This document shows positions 9,830 to 16,751 of a stretch of 29,611 nt of DNA, in pieces. A model generated the notes under the pieces. The model was not told the origin of the DNA. It ran no database searches and saw nothing but the letters and a program-made list of their open reading frames with translations. The translations under genes and the position numbers were made by a program. Numbering within the stretch: position 1 is the stretch's first letter; every line of letters begins with the position of its first letter. The DNA is from JARRNJ01 sp037385045 (GTDB lineage Bacteria > Pseudomonadota > Gammaproteobacteria > JASBUN01), in NCBI GenBank assembly GCA_037385045.1, contig JARRNJ010000024.1:1-29611 (forward strand), in the 5' to 3' direction.

Positions 9830-10651
9830 TCAGTTCTCGATCTGGAGCGCGGCGGGATGGCGGATCCGCATCTGCGGGCGGCCGTGATACCAATGCACCC
9901 AGCCTCTGGCCAGAACCATTTTCCCCTTCAGCATAGTCCAGTTGCCGGGAGGGAAGTAGTGGAGATCGGGGCGGGCGATGCGCAGCGCCATGCCGCCGGC
10001 AAGGTCAAGCCACACCGAGCGACCCGTCGTGCCTACGTGGGCCACGCGGCCGCGGACCAAACGGTAACCGCGCGTGCCGCGCGGGAGCCGCTGCGCCTCC
10101 ACTGGCTGATACCGCGGCAGCGCCCAGATGCCGCGGCGAGCGGCGCGGGCGCGGCGTTCGGCCTGCCGATAGCAGTCGATATTCCAGAGATTGGGGGGGA
10201 CCGCCAGCGTCGTGGCCAGGCCCCGCTGCAGCAGCCACTGTTCGACGTTGGTGCCGTCGTCGAGAAAAATGTGGGCCAGGGTCCTGCCGTAATGGTCACG
10301 GCGCTGGACGTCGTAGCGCAGCTCGACCCGGTGATGGTGCCGGCGCAGCAGTCCGCGCAGCTGCGCGGCGGCGCGCACACCGAATGGTTGGGCGGGTTTG
10401 CCGTCGTGGGCGATCTCGGGCGCGTTGATGCCGATGAAACGGACGTGCCGGGCGTCCGCGAGCTTGATGGTGTCGCCGTCAAAGACGTAACTGACCCGCG
10501 CCCTGGCATCGACATGATCCGCGCCACAGGCGGCGCCTTCGGCGGCCGGCCACCAGGCCAGCGCCGCCAGCAGGGCCAGGCTCGCAAGGCGCGCCAACGA
10601 AAAAAGGGCGCCCGTTCGGGGCGCCCTTTCGCCGTACACACCGCCAGGCAT
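9830..10651 (-). CDS. Secreted SNase-like (thermonuclease family) nuclease
   Basis: The protein has a staphylococcal-nuclease fold preceded by a hydrophobic secretion segment (LARLASLALLAALAWW), so it probably acts in the periplasm or outside the cell. Counting from the ATG at 10651, the calcium-site motif FDGDT is at 57-61. Residues matching the classical catalytic trio are R71 and E79 (VRFIGINAPE) and R123 (HYGRTLAHIF). VEQWLLQRGLAT follows, then an extra C-terminal beta domain of about 80 residues ending in a W-rich stretch. The start is uncertain. The ATG at 10651 lies 11 bases past the rpmE stop but has only a weak AAGAAG upstream, and the strong rpmE terminator would then sit inside the coding region. 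A TTG at 10597, just after the terminator, would give a standard signal peptide. Substrate (DNA or RNA) is not known. Confidence 0.85.
   Translation of the reverse strand: MPGGVYGERAPRTGALFSLARLASLALLAALAWWPAAEGAACGADHVDARARVSYVFDGDTIKLADARHVRFIGINAPEIAHDGKPAQPFGVRAAAQLRGLLRRHHHRVELRYDVQRRDHYGRTLAHIFLDDGTNVEQWLLQRGLATTLAVPPNLWNIDCYRQAERRARAARRGIWALPRYQPVEAQRLPRGTRGYRLVRGRVAHVGTTGRSVWLDLAGGMALRIARPDLHYFPPGNWTMLKGKMVLARGWVHWYHGRPQMRIRHPAALQIEN
10600..10629 (-). terminator. Rho-independent terminator of rpmE
   Basis: On the minus strand a perfect 11-bp stem AAAGGGCGCCC/GGGCGCCCTTT (10629-10619 and 10613-10603) with a 5-base loop runs into six T residues (down to 10600). It begins 33 bases past the rpmE stop. 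This is the clearest intrinsic terminator in the window. It overlaps the 5' region of the downstream nuclease frame, so expression of the nuclease and malic enzyme may depend on read-through or on another promoter. Confidence 0.88.
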
Positions 10652-10661
10652 GTCGGAATGG

Positions 10662-10871
10662 TTACTTCTTGATGCCGTACTTGCGCCGGAACTTGTCCAC
10701 CCGGCCGCCGGTGTCGACGATCTTTTGTTTACCGGTGTAAAACGGGTGGCACTGGGCGCACACGTCCAGATGGATTTCGTCCTGGTCCATGGTCGACCCG
10801 GTGACGAAGCTGTTTCCACAGCTGCAAGTGACTTTCACCTCGCGATACGAGGGATGGATATCCGCTTTCAT
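10662..10871 (-). CDS. rpmE: 50S ribosomal protein L31, zinc-binding form
   Basis: This is a structural protein of the large ribosomal subunit. At 69 residues it matches the family length, and it opens with the typical MKADIHPSY. Four cysteines for zinc binding are present: C16 and C18 in VTCSCGNSF, and C38 and C41 in DVCAQCHPFYTG. It is therefore the zinc-containing (C+) type rather than the zinc-free paralogue made under zinc limitation. The C-terminus is basic (RRKYGIKK). GAGG precedes the ATG by 8 bases. It has its own promoter-like elements upstream and a strong terminator downstream. In E. coli and Pseudomonas the neighbour upstream is priA; here a DUF3135 gene occupies that side. Confidence 0.98.
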   Translation of the reverse strand: MKADIHPSYREVKVTCSCGNSFVTGSTMDQDEIHLDVCAQCHPFYTGKQKIVDTGGRVDKFRRKYGIKK

Positions 10872-10936
10872 GGTGCAACCTCAAACGTGAATTCGGTTCC
10901 AAGGCAAACGCTGCGCGGCCTTGACAAGGGGCGCTT

Positions 10937-10965
10937 ATCTTACGTGGATCGGCGGTCTGCGGCAA
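10937..10965 (-). promoter_or_regulatory. Candidate sigma-70 promoter for rpmE
   Basis: On the minus strand a -35-like TTGCCG (10965-10960) and a -10-like TAAGAT (10942-10937) are separated by 17 bases. They lie about 66 bases upstream of the rpmE ATG. The -10 box is AT-rich against a GC-rich background. The match is only partial at -35, so this is a plausible reading and not a proven start site. Confidence 0.4.
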
Positions 10966-10990
10966 GTCCCGCCCCATGACGGTCAACCGG

Positions 10991-11335
10991 TTAGCGGCGA
11001 AACGGCAGGATCGTGGCCCGGCGGGCGCCCGGCCCCGGGCGGGCCGGCGCGCTTCCCTGCAGGGTGTGCAACAGGCCGTCCTGCGCCAGCACCGAATCCC
11101 ACATCATGCGCGACAACGCCAGGCAGGCCGCCATGGGTGTGGCGGCGCGGCGGCGCACCTGGTCGATACGCCACTGGAGCCGGCGCAGCGGCAGGCGCCG
11201 GTTTTCCGGCAGCCGGTCGATGAGATCGTCGATGGCTTGCTGGCGCTGGCGCTCGAACTCCGGCAGGTCCTGACGGGCGAGCCGGGACCAGTGGCCGAAA
11301 TCAAACGCCGGGGCGGTGCAGCGGTGCTGACCCAT
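10991..11335 (-). CDS. DUF3135-family protein of unknown function
   Basis: This small soluble protein (114 residues) contains the features of the DUF3135 family. FDFGHWSRLARQDLPEFE comes first, then a helical stretch, RRLQWRIDQVRRRA and NPMA-like TPMAACLALSRMMWDS. The family is found in Gammaproteobacteria and has no assigned function. The C-terminal part is Pro/Gly/Arg-rich and looks unstructured. I chose the ATG at 11335, preceded by GGAG about 8 bases upstream; a longer frame to 11401 adds residues that do not look like the family. It is the first gene downstream of the DnaA-box region and could be controlled from there. rpmE follows 119 bases later on the same strand but has its own promoter-like elements. 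Confidence 0.75.
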   Translation of the reverse strand: MGQHRCTAPAFDFGHWSRLARQDLPEFERQRQQAIDDLIDRLPENRRLPLRRLQWRIDQVRRRAATPMAACLALSRMMWDSVLAQDGLLHTLQGSAPARPGPGARRATILPFRR

Positions 11336-11508
11336 GGGATTCTCCGGTTGCCATCGGTGCAGCGCGTCGGGGGGGCATGGGGCCGCGCTTACCAAAAGCA
11401 TATCACAGCCGCCAGAACCGGCGCGCTACGGCGCCGCCGCGGCGACCACGCGTCAACAAAGTTGTGACGAAATCGTGCTAACTGTATGTTGAGATTGCGC
11501 TTTGGCTG

Positions 11509-11531
11509 TTATCCACAAATCCTGTGGATAA
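11509..11531. promoter_or_regulatory. Inverted pair of perfect DnaA boxes
   Basis: TTATCCACA at 11509-11517 on the plus strand and TGTGGATAA at 11523-11531 (the same box on the minus strand) are perfect matches to the E. coli DnaA consensus, separated by 5 bases. A degenerate third copy, TGTGGATGG, follows at 11535-11543. Two exact 9-mers this close in GC-rich DNA are unlikely by chance. The dyad could also be read as a stem, but both arms being exact DnaA boxes argues for protein binding. Confidence 0.75.
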
Positions 11532-11611
11532 CTCTGTGGATGGAATGGGATCAAAACGGCCAACTCACCGTCGCGAAAGTGATTGTTACGAAACGGTCAC
11601 AAAATAGCCAG

Positions 11612-11640
11612 GCCTTTTTATATAACGAAAACAATCAACT
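11612..11640. other. AT-rich block, possible duplex-unwinding element
   Basis: A run including TTTTTATATAACGAAAACAA is strikingly AT-rich compared with all surrounding sequence. It lies about 70 bases from the third DnaA box, a spacing compatible with an origin unwinding element. It could equally be the core of a promoter. Confidence 0.4.
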
Positions 11641-11711
11641 ACCGCCCCTGGGTAGTGGATCATGGGCTCGGCACGGAAATTTGGCGTTGTTTCCCGGTCG
11701 CTTACGCCACC

Positions 11712-11720
11712 TGTGTATAA
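11712..11720 (-). promoter_or_regulatory. DnaA-type box TTATACACA
   Basis: TGTGTATAA on the plus strand reads TTATACACA on the minus strand and matches the TTATNCACA consensus exactly. It lies 180 bases from the main dyad, on the other side of the AT-rich block and just beyond the hemW stop. Confidence 0.5.
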
Positions 11721-11749
11721 GCGCGGCCGGCGAGTACGGCGGGCGCGCC

Positions 11750-12928
11750 CTAGGCTGATTCGGCGGCGAAAAGGGCCACCAGGTCGTTGAGGAACCGCCG
11801 CCCCAGGGCTGTGGGCTGCAGCCGCCCGCCGGCGTGCTGCAGCAGCTCCTGTGTCGGGGCCCGCGCCAACAGTGCTTCGATGCGCCTCAGCGGGATGCCG
11901 GTACGCGGCTCGAAAGTGGCCTCGGCGACGCCGTTGGTGAGGCGCAGGCCGTTCATCATGAACTCCAGGATCAGGTCGCTATCCTCCAGGCGCTGCTCGC
12001 CGGCGACGGCGGCCCCTGTCGCCGCCCGTTCCTGGTAATCGCGCGGATGGCGGTGCTTCCAGCGTCGGCTGACCCGGCGCCGGGCCGGATCAGTGTGCTT
12101 GCCGTGGGCGCCGGCGCCAATGCCGAGATAGTCGCCGAATTCCCAGTAGTTGAGGTTGTGCCGGCAACGCCGTCCGTCCTTGGCGTAGGCCGAAACCTCG
12201 TATTGGCCAAAGCCGCGCCGGGCCAGCAGTGACTGGCCGGCCCGCTGCATCGCCCAGACCGTCTCGTCGTCGGGCAGGCTCGGCCGCTGGTGCCAGAACA
12301 GGGTGTTGGGCTCAACGGTGAGCTGGTACCAGGACAGGTGGGTTGGCTCCAGGTCCATGGCGCTGCGCAGGTCGCGCAGCGCCTGGCTCGGCACCTGCCC
12401 CGGCAGGCCGAACATCAGGTCCAGGTTGAAGTTGTCGAAGCCGGCGTCGTGGGCGGCCTCGGCGGCCCGCGCCGCCTCGCGGCCGCTGTGGATGCGGCCC
12501 AGGCGTCCCAATAGCGTATCGTCGAAACTCTGTACGCCGATGGACAGGCGGTTGACCCCGGCGGCGCGAAACTCACCGTACTTGCCCCGCTCCAGCGTGC
12601 CCGGGTTGGCTTCGAGGGTGATTTCGGCGCCGGCCGCCAGCGGCACCCGGGCGCGGATACCGTCCAACAGGCGGGCGATGGCTTCCGACGAGAACAGGCT
12701 CGGCGTGCCGCCGCCGATGAACACGCTGATCACCTCGCGGCCGGCGGCGGCGCGGCGGTCGGTTTCCAGATCCGCGAGCAGGGCATCGACGTACGGGCGC
12801 TCAGGCAGTGGCTCCCCGGCGGCGTGGGAATTGAAGTCGCAGTACGGGCACTTGCGTACGCACCAGGGGATGTGGACGTACAGGCTCAGCGGCGGCGGGG
12901 TCATCGCTGGAGCGTTGTCGGTGGACAT
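11750..12928 (-). CDS. hemW: HemW, haem chaperone / radical-SAM protein
   Basis: This is a radical-SAM family protein of the HemW group (often mis-annotated as oxygen-independent coproporphyrinogen oxidase), thought to bind and deliver haem. The 392-residue protein has the iron-sulfur motif CVRKCPYC, a CX3CX2C with C23, C27 and C30. IGGGTPSLF, LEANPGTL and LSIGVQSFDD follow. The HNLNYWEFGDYLGIGAGAHG segment is characteristic of HemW. A C-terminal winged-helix-like region includes LEFMMNGLRL. I chose the ATG at 12928, 16 bases after the preceding gene's stop; no clear ribosome binding site is visible, and the ATG at 12904 is an alternative. In many Proteobacteria hemW directly follows rdgB; here the U32 gene lies between them. 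All four genes back to rph read the same way with short gaps. Confidence 0.93.
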   Translation of the reverse strand: MSTDNAPAMTPPPLSLYVHIPWCVRKCPYCDFNSHAAGEPLPERPYVDALLADLETDRRAAAGREVISVFIGGGTPSLFSSEAIARLLDGIRARVPLAAGAEITLEANPGTLERGKYGEFRAAGVNRLSIGVQSFDDTLLGRLGRIHSGREAARAAEAAHDAGFDNFNLDLMFGLPGQVPSQALRDLRSAMDLEPTHLSWYQLTVEPNTLFWHQRPSLPDDETVWAMQRAGQSLLARRGFGQYEVSAYAKDGRRCRHNLNYWEFGDYLGIGAGAHGKHTDPARRRVSRRWKHRHPRDYQERAATGAAVAGEQRLEDSDLILEFMMNGLRLTNGVAEATFEPRTGIPLRRIEALLARAPTQELLQHAGGRLQPTALGRRFLNDLVALFAAESA

Positions 12929-12944
12929 TGCGGTTGGGGGGCGC

Positions 12945-14300
12945 TCAAAGCTCGCAGGCCAACAGGCCCAGCTCGACCTGGTCGGTGGGAACCGGCATGC
13001 GCACCCGGTGGCCGCCACCCGGAGCTTCGTCCACGGCCGCGCCATCCGGCGTTTCCATGTATTCGAGGCGGAAGCGCTGGTTGCCCGCTGGCAGGATCAG
13101 TTCCAGGGAGTCGCCGCGGCGGATCTTGTTCTTCACCAGCACCTCGGCCAAACCGCGGGCGCGGTCGTAGCCGGTGACTTCGCCGACGAAGCGCTGGCGG
13201 GCGCTTTCCGAGCGGCTCTGGCGGTAGTTCTGCCGGTCCCGCGGGGAATGACGCTGCAGGAAGCCGTCGGTGTAGCCGCGGTTGGCCAGCGTCTCCAGCG
13301 CCCCGTACAAGGCCGGATCGAAAGGCCGTCCCGCGGCGGCGTCATCGATGGCGCGGCGGTAGATCTGCGCCGTGCGGGCCACGTAGTAGTGACTCTTGGT
13401 GCGGCCCTCGATCTTCAGCGAATCCACCCCGATCCGCGCCAGCCGCTCCACGTGCTGCACGGCGCGCAGGTCACGGGAGTTGAAAATGTAGGTGCCGTGC
13501 TCGTCCTCTTCGATCGGCATCAGTTCCCCGGGCCGCTGGGTTTCCTCGATCAGGTAGGCGTGCTCCGCCAGGGGGTGCCGCCGCTCGTTGCCGGCACCGG
13601 CAAACAACGCCGGCTGCCGCATGGCGGCCATGGCGTCGAAGTCGATGCGCTGTGGCTGGCCGCCATCGTCCTCCTGAGCGTCGTGCAGCTTGTACTGCCA
13701 GCGGCAGGAATTGGTGCAGGTGCCCTGGTTGGGGTCGCGGTGGTTGAAGTAGCCCGACAACAGGCAGCGGCCGGAATAGGCGATGCACAGCGCACCGTGC
13801 ACGAACACCTCCAGCTCGATGTCGGGACAGCGCTGGCGGATGTCCTCGATTTCGTCCAGGGACAGCTCCCGGGACAGGATCACCCGCTGCAGGCCCAGGG
13901 ACTGCCAGAAACGCACTGCGGCGTAGTTCATGGTATTGGCTTGCACGGAAAGGTGGATGGGCGTGTCGGGCCAGCGCTCGCGCACCAGTTGGATCAGTCC
14001 CGGGTCGGCCATGATCAGCGCGTCGGGGCGCAGGGCGATCACCGGCGCCATGTCGGCTAAGTAGGAGTCCACTTTGGTGTTGTGGGGCAGCACGTTGCTG
14101 GCGACGAAGAACTTCTTGCCCAGCCGGTGGGTCTCGGCGATGCCGGCGGCCAGATTTTCCAGCCGGAAGTCGTTGTTGCGCACCCGCAGGCTGTAGCGCG
14201 GCTGGCCGGCATAAACGGCGTCGGCGCCGTAGGCCAGTGCGTAACGCATGCCATGCAGGGTGCCGGCGGGCGACAGCAGTTCTGGGGCAGGGAGTGCCAT
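12945..14300 (-). CDS. trhP: U32-family protein, TrhP-like tRNA uridine-34 hydroxylation
   Basis: This protein belongs to the peptidase U32 family, whose best-studied E. coli member of this length (TrhP, formerly YegQ) takes part in prephenate-dependent 5-hydroxylation of U34 in tRNA. The 451 residues match TrhP rather than the longer RlhA (about 650). The family signature EVFVHGALCIAYSGRC is at 164-179. Four cysteines, C172, C179, C195 and C199, are placed to bind an iron-sulfur cluster. The N-terminal LLSPAGTLHGMRYALAYGADAVY is typical, and a C-terminal beta domain contains RRGDSLELILP. The order rdgB–trhP–hemW suggests co-transcription, with 77 bases to rdgB upstream and 16 to hemW downstream. 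The ATG at 14300 fits the family start. The old peptidase label is probably wrong for this subgroup. Confidence 0.9.
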   Translation of the reverse strand: MALPAPELLSPAGTLHGMRYALAYGADAVYAGQPRYSLRVRNNDFRLENLAAGIAETHRLGKKFFVASNVLPHNTKVDSYLADMAPVIALRPDALIMADPGLIQLVRERWPDTPIHLSVQANTMNYAAVRFWQSLGLQRVILSRELSLDEIEDIRQRCPDIELEVFVHGALCIAYSGRCLLSGYFNHRDPNQGTCTNSCRWQYKLHDAQEDDGGQPQRIDFDAMAAMRQPALFAGAGNERRHPLAEHAYLIEETQRPGELMPIEEDEHGTYIFNSRDLRAVQHVERLARIGVDSLKIEGRTKSHYYVARTAQIYRRAIDDAAAGRPFDPALYGALETLANRGYTDGFLQRHSPRDRQNYRQSRSESARQRFVGEVTGYDRARGLAEVLVKNKIRRGDSLELILPAGNQRFRLEYMETPDGAAVDEAPGGGHRVRMPVPTDQVELGLLACEL

Positions 14301-14377
14301 GACAAGGGCGCGGGGGATCGGCGGCAGTCGGGGACCCGATTATGCCCCAAACGGCGCCGCCGCCCAAGAAGCGAGGC

Positions 14378-14980
14378 TCAGATGTGGCGGGCGGCCTTCA
14401 ATGCCTGCAGCAGTTTCTGCAGCGCCTGGCCGCGGTGGCTGAGCCGGTTTTTCACTTCCGGCGGCAGTTCCGCCGACGCACGGTCTTCGCCCGGGACGTA
14501 AAACGCGGGATCGTAGCCGAAGCCGCCGCTGCCCCGGGGCTCGAACAGGATACGCCCCTCCCACGTGCCCTGGCAGATGACCGGCGTCGGGTCCTGCGGG
14601 TGGCGCATGTAGACCATCAGGCACTGGAAGCGCGCACCGCGGTCGGCCTCGGGAACCCGCTCCAACTCGTGCAGCAGCTTGTCGAGGTTGTCCGCATCGG
14701 AGGCCTCGGGGCCGGCGTAGCGGGCCGAATAAATGCCCGGGGCTCCGTGCAGGACGTCCACCTCCAGGCCCGAGTCGTCGGCGATCGCCGGCAGTCCGGT
14801 GTGGTGGCAGGCGTGGCGGGCCTTGATGATGGCGTTCTCGACGAAGGTCAGCCCCGTTTCCTCCGCCTCCAGCACGCCGAAGGCCGACTGTGGGAGCGCC
14901 TCAATCTCGATGTTCGCGAGCAGTTGGTTGATCTCGCGGACCTTGCCTGCATTGTTGCTTGCCAGCACGACTTTCTTCAT
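14378..14980 (-). CDS. rdgB: XTP/dITP diphosphatase RdgB
   Basis: This cytoplasmic house-cleaning enzyme hydrolyses dITP, ITP and XTP to monophosphates and pyrophosphate, keeping deaminated purines out of DNA and RNA. The 200-residue protein opens with KKVVLASNNAGKVREI. It has the catalytic ADDSGLEVDVL segment, ARYAGPEASDADN and GFGYDPAFYVP, and ends with the conserved NRLSHRGQAL. I chose the ATG at 14980 because MKKVVLAS fits the family start; a GTG at 14989 in the same frame would add three residues. It begins 21 bases after the rph stop, on the same strand, a common pairing in Proteobacteria. Full-length, with no missing motif. Confidence 0.96.
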   Translation of the reverse strand: MKKVVLASNNAGKVREINQLLANIEIEALPQSAFGVLEAEETGLTFVENAIIKARHACHHTGLPAIADDSGLEVDVLHGAPGIYSARYAGPEASDADNLDKLLHELERVPEADRGARFQCLMVYMRHPQDPTPVICQGTWEGRILFEPRGSGGFGYDPAFYVPGEDRASAELPPEVKNRLSHRGQALQKLLQALKAARHI

Positions 14981-15001
14981 GGCGCCCACTGCCCCGCTCG
15001 G

Positions 15002-15721
15002 CTAGTCCCGTTCCAGCGCCTGGTGCTGGTGGTCGATCAGCCGGGTGATACCCGTCTTGGCGAATTCAAGCATGGTCATCAGCTCGTCCATGCGGAACGC
15101 GTGGCCTTCGGCGGTGCCCTGCACCTCGATGAAGGCGCCGGCTTCGTTCATCACCACGTTCATGTCGGTTTCAGCACTGGAGTCCTCGGCATAATCCAGG
15201 TCGAGCACCGGCTGGCCGTCATGAATGCCCACCGACACCGACGCCACGAAGCCGTGGATCGGGTTGTTGCGGATCATGCCCGCGTCGAGCATGTGATGGA
15301 CCGCGTCGACCAGCGCCACGTAGCCGCCGGTGATGGAGGCGGTGCGGGTGCCGCCGTCGGCCTGGATTACGTCGCAGTCGATAGTGACGGTGTGCTCGCC
15401 CAATGCCTCCAGGTCCACCACGGCGCGCAGGGAGCGCCCGATCAGGCGCTGGATCTCCATGGTGCGGCCGCCCTGCCGTCCACGCGCCGCCTCGCGTCCC
15501 ATGCGGCTGCCGGTGGACCGCGGCAGCATGCCGTATTCCGCGGTCACCCAGCCCTGGCCGCTGCCGCGCAGAAAGCCCGGTACGCGCGCCTCCACGGTGG
15601 CGGTGCAGATGACGCGGGTGTCGCCGAATTCCACCAGTACCGAGCCTTCGGCATGCTTGGTGAAACGGCGGGTGATGCGGATGTCACGTAATTGGTCGGG
15701 TGCGCGGCCGCTGGGGCGCAT
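15002..15721 (-). CDS. rph: Ribonuclease PH
   Basis: This phosphorolytic 3'-5' exoribonuclease trims tRNA 3' ends and forms a hexameric ring. At 239 residues it is full length, unlike the frameshifted rph of E. coli K-12. It opens MRPSGRAPDQLRDI. Conserved blocks include GDTRVICTATVE, GWVTAEYGMLPRST, GRTMEIQRLIGRSLR (the phosphate-binding arginine region), DCDVIQADGGTRTASITGG and DLDYAEDSSAETDMNVVM. AAGG precedes the ATG at a good distance. Rph and rdgB form a two-gene start to the block, followed by trhP and hemW. A promoter-like element lies about 120 bases upstream, at the end of the phosphatase gene. Confidence 0.97.
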   Translation of the reverse strand: MRPSGRAPDQLRDIRITRRFTKHAEGSVLVEFGDTRVICTATVEARVPGFLRGSGQGWVTAEYGMLPRSTGSRMGREAARGRQGGRTMEIQRLIGRSLRAVVDLEALGEHTVTIDCDVIQADGGTRTASITGGYVALVDAVHHMLDAGMIRNNPIHGFVASVSVGIHDGQPVLDLDYAEDSSAETDMNVVMNEAGAFIEVQGTAEGHAFRMDELMTMLEFAKTGITRLIDHQHQALERD

Positions 15722-15841
15722 ATCGGTTACCTTTCGTGCCGGGTTGTTCGGTCCCGCAGCCGCCGCGCCGGGTAGCTCCGACGCCGGCGCGGGCCGGGGC
15801 CTGTGTCACCCGAACCCCTGCAGCGGGGGTGAAAGGGCCAC

Positions 15842-15871
15842 AGTATACATGCCATGGGCGGGCGGTTTCAG
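15842..15871 (-). promoter_or_regulatory. Candidate promoter for rph–rdgB
   Basis: On the minus strand a -10-like TATACT (15847-15842) is preceded by a -35-like CTGAAA (15871-15866) with an 18-base spacer. The -35 box overlaps the stop of the phosphatase gene. Transcription from here would give rph a leader of about 115 bases containing a GC-rich hairpin (CCCC/GGGG arms near 15810-15830). The match is partial and the call is tentative. Confidence 0.4.
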
Positions 15872-16749
15872 TCGCCGTCGAGTTCGTGGTGGTATTCGCG
15901 CAAGGCGTCACGGATGCTGCCGATGGCTTCGTCGAGCTGGTCGGAAGTGCGCCCGGAACTGGTCGGCACGCTGGACCGGCCGGCCTGCGATTCAGCGGGA
16001 TCCACCAGCAGATCCGCCCGTACGCGCATAGTGATGACGCTGATGTTGTCGCTGTTGGGGTAAGTGGCCCGGTCGGCGGCATCCGCCATGCAGTCCGCTG
16101 CCTGCTGCATCGTCTCCGCCCCCAGCGCCGCGAGCATCTGCGCCTCGTCCAGGCCGCTCCACAGACCGTCGGAGCACAGCAGCAACACGTCGTCGGGCTG
16201 CAGGTCGACTGCCGGTGCGACCCCCACCGGCGGTGTTTCCTGGGGCCCGCCGAGGCAATAGGTGACATAGTTGCGCATTGGATGAGTAGCCATTTCCGCT
16301 TCGGTAATGGTGCCGCTCTGGAACAGCTCTTCGACGTAAGTGTGGTCCCGGGTCCGGGTCAGCACCTGGCCGCCGCGTATCAGGTACAGGCGGCTGTCGC
16401 CCACATGTGCCCACCAGGCGCAACCTTCCTGTACCAGGCAGGCCACAGCGGTGGTTCGCGGGTAGATGGGCGGCTGCTCGTCGAGCCCGAGCGCCACGAT
16501 ATCGCCGTGCGCGGCAATAATGGATTGGCGCAGAAATTCATCGGGATCGGTCATCGGCAGATCGTGGTGGTCGAATGCCCTGGTCATGGTGTCGATGAAC
16601 CATTGGGCGGCGAGTTCACCGCGGGCGTGACCGCCCATGCCGTCGGCCAATAGCAGCAGCACAACGTCATGTCGTACCAGCGCCGCGCAGCGGTCCTGGT
16701 TGACGGCGCGGTTGCCGAGGCGGTTGGCAATGCCGGTTTCGTGGTCCAT
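15868..16749 (-). CDS. PP2C-family Ser/Thr protein phosphatase
   Basis: This is a metal-dependent protein phosphatase that would remove phosphate from Ser/Thr residues, probably reversing the kinase encoded just upstream. All PP2C motifs are present in 293 residues: VNQDR with D19, LADGMGGHARGE with D36 and G37, and RTTAV (98-102). WAHVGDSRLYLIRGG, RDHTYVEEL, CSDGLW with D194, and NSDNISVIT with D234 follow. After residue 250 there is a tail of about 40 residues outside the catalytic fold, of unknown role. No membrane helix is visible, so the protein is cytoplasmic. It begins 2 bases after the kinase stop, which suggests coupled translation. The pair stands between the rph and yicC groups. 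Confidence 0.95.
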   Translation of the reverse strand: MDHETGIANRLGNRAVNQDRCAALVRHDVVLLLLADGMGGHARGELAAQWFIDTMTRAFDHHDLPMTDPDEFLRQSIIAAHGDIVALGLDEQPPIYPRTTAVACLVQEGCAWWAHVGDSRLYLIRGGQVLTRTRDHTYVEELFQSGTITEAEMATHPMRNYVTYCLGGPQETPPVGVAPAVDLQPDDVLLLCSDGLWSGLDEAQMLAALGAETMQQAADCMADAADRATYPNSDNISVITMRVRADLLVDPAESQAGRSSVPTSSGRTSDQLDEAIGSIRDALREYHHELDGD

Positions 16750-16751
16750 GG

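Larger units (their letters stand above)
11336..11749. other. Gene-free region with DnaA boxes and an AT-rich block
   Basis: This 414-base stretch has no convincing gene. A 90-codon open frame on the plus strand (11486-11758) lacks any recognisable domain and cuts across the DnaA-box dyad. In order along the plus strand it holds TTGTGAC (11462), the DnaA-box dyad (11509-11531), a weaker box (11535-11543) and a GATC (11549). Then come GTCACAA (11596), an AT-rich block (11612-11640), a CTACC/GGTAG hairpin (11639-11655), a GATC (11658) and a further DnaA-type box (11712-11720). The layout resembles a replication origin or a DnaA-titration or DnaA-reactivation site, or a DnaA-controlled promoter for the DUF3135 gene. 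No dnaA, gidA or par gene is in view. Confidence 0.6.

Noticed and set aside
11486..11758. A 90-codon plus-strand frame across the DnaA-box region
   Set aside because: It runs over the DnaA dyad and the AT-rich block and shows no recognisable domain or ribosome binding site; its amino-acid make-up is unlike neighbouring proteins.
11750..12928. Calling hemW an oxygen-independent coproporphyrinogen oxidase (hemN)
   Set aside because: The CX3CX2C spacing, shorter length and the HNLNYWEFGDYLGIGAGAHG segment fit HemW; such proteins are often mislabelled as HemN.
12303..14060. Long open frame antisense to trhP and hemW
   Set aside because: It spans two well-recognised genes on the other strand and encodes low-complexity sequence without a fold.
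14301..14377. Possible tRNA or small RNA in short intergenic gaps
   Set aside because: No cloverleaf or T-loop GTTCRA-type motif in register could be found here or in the other gaps.
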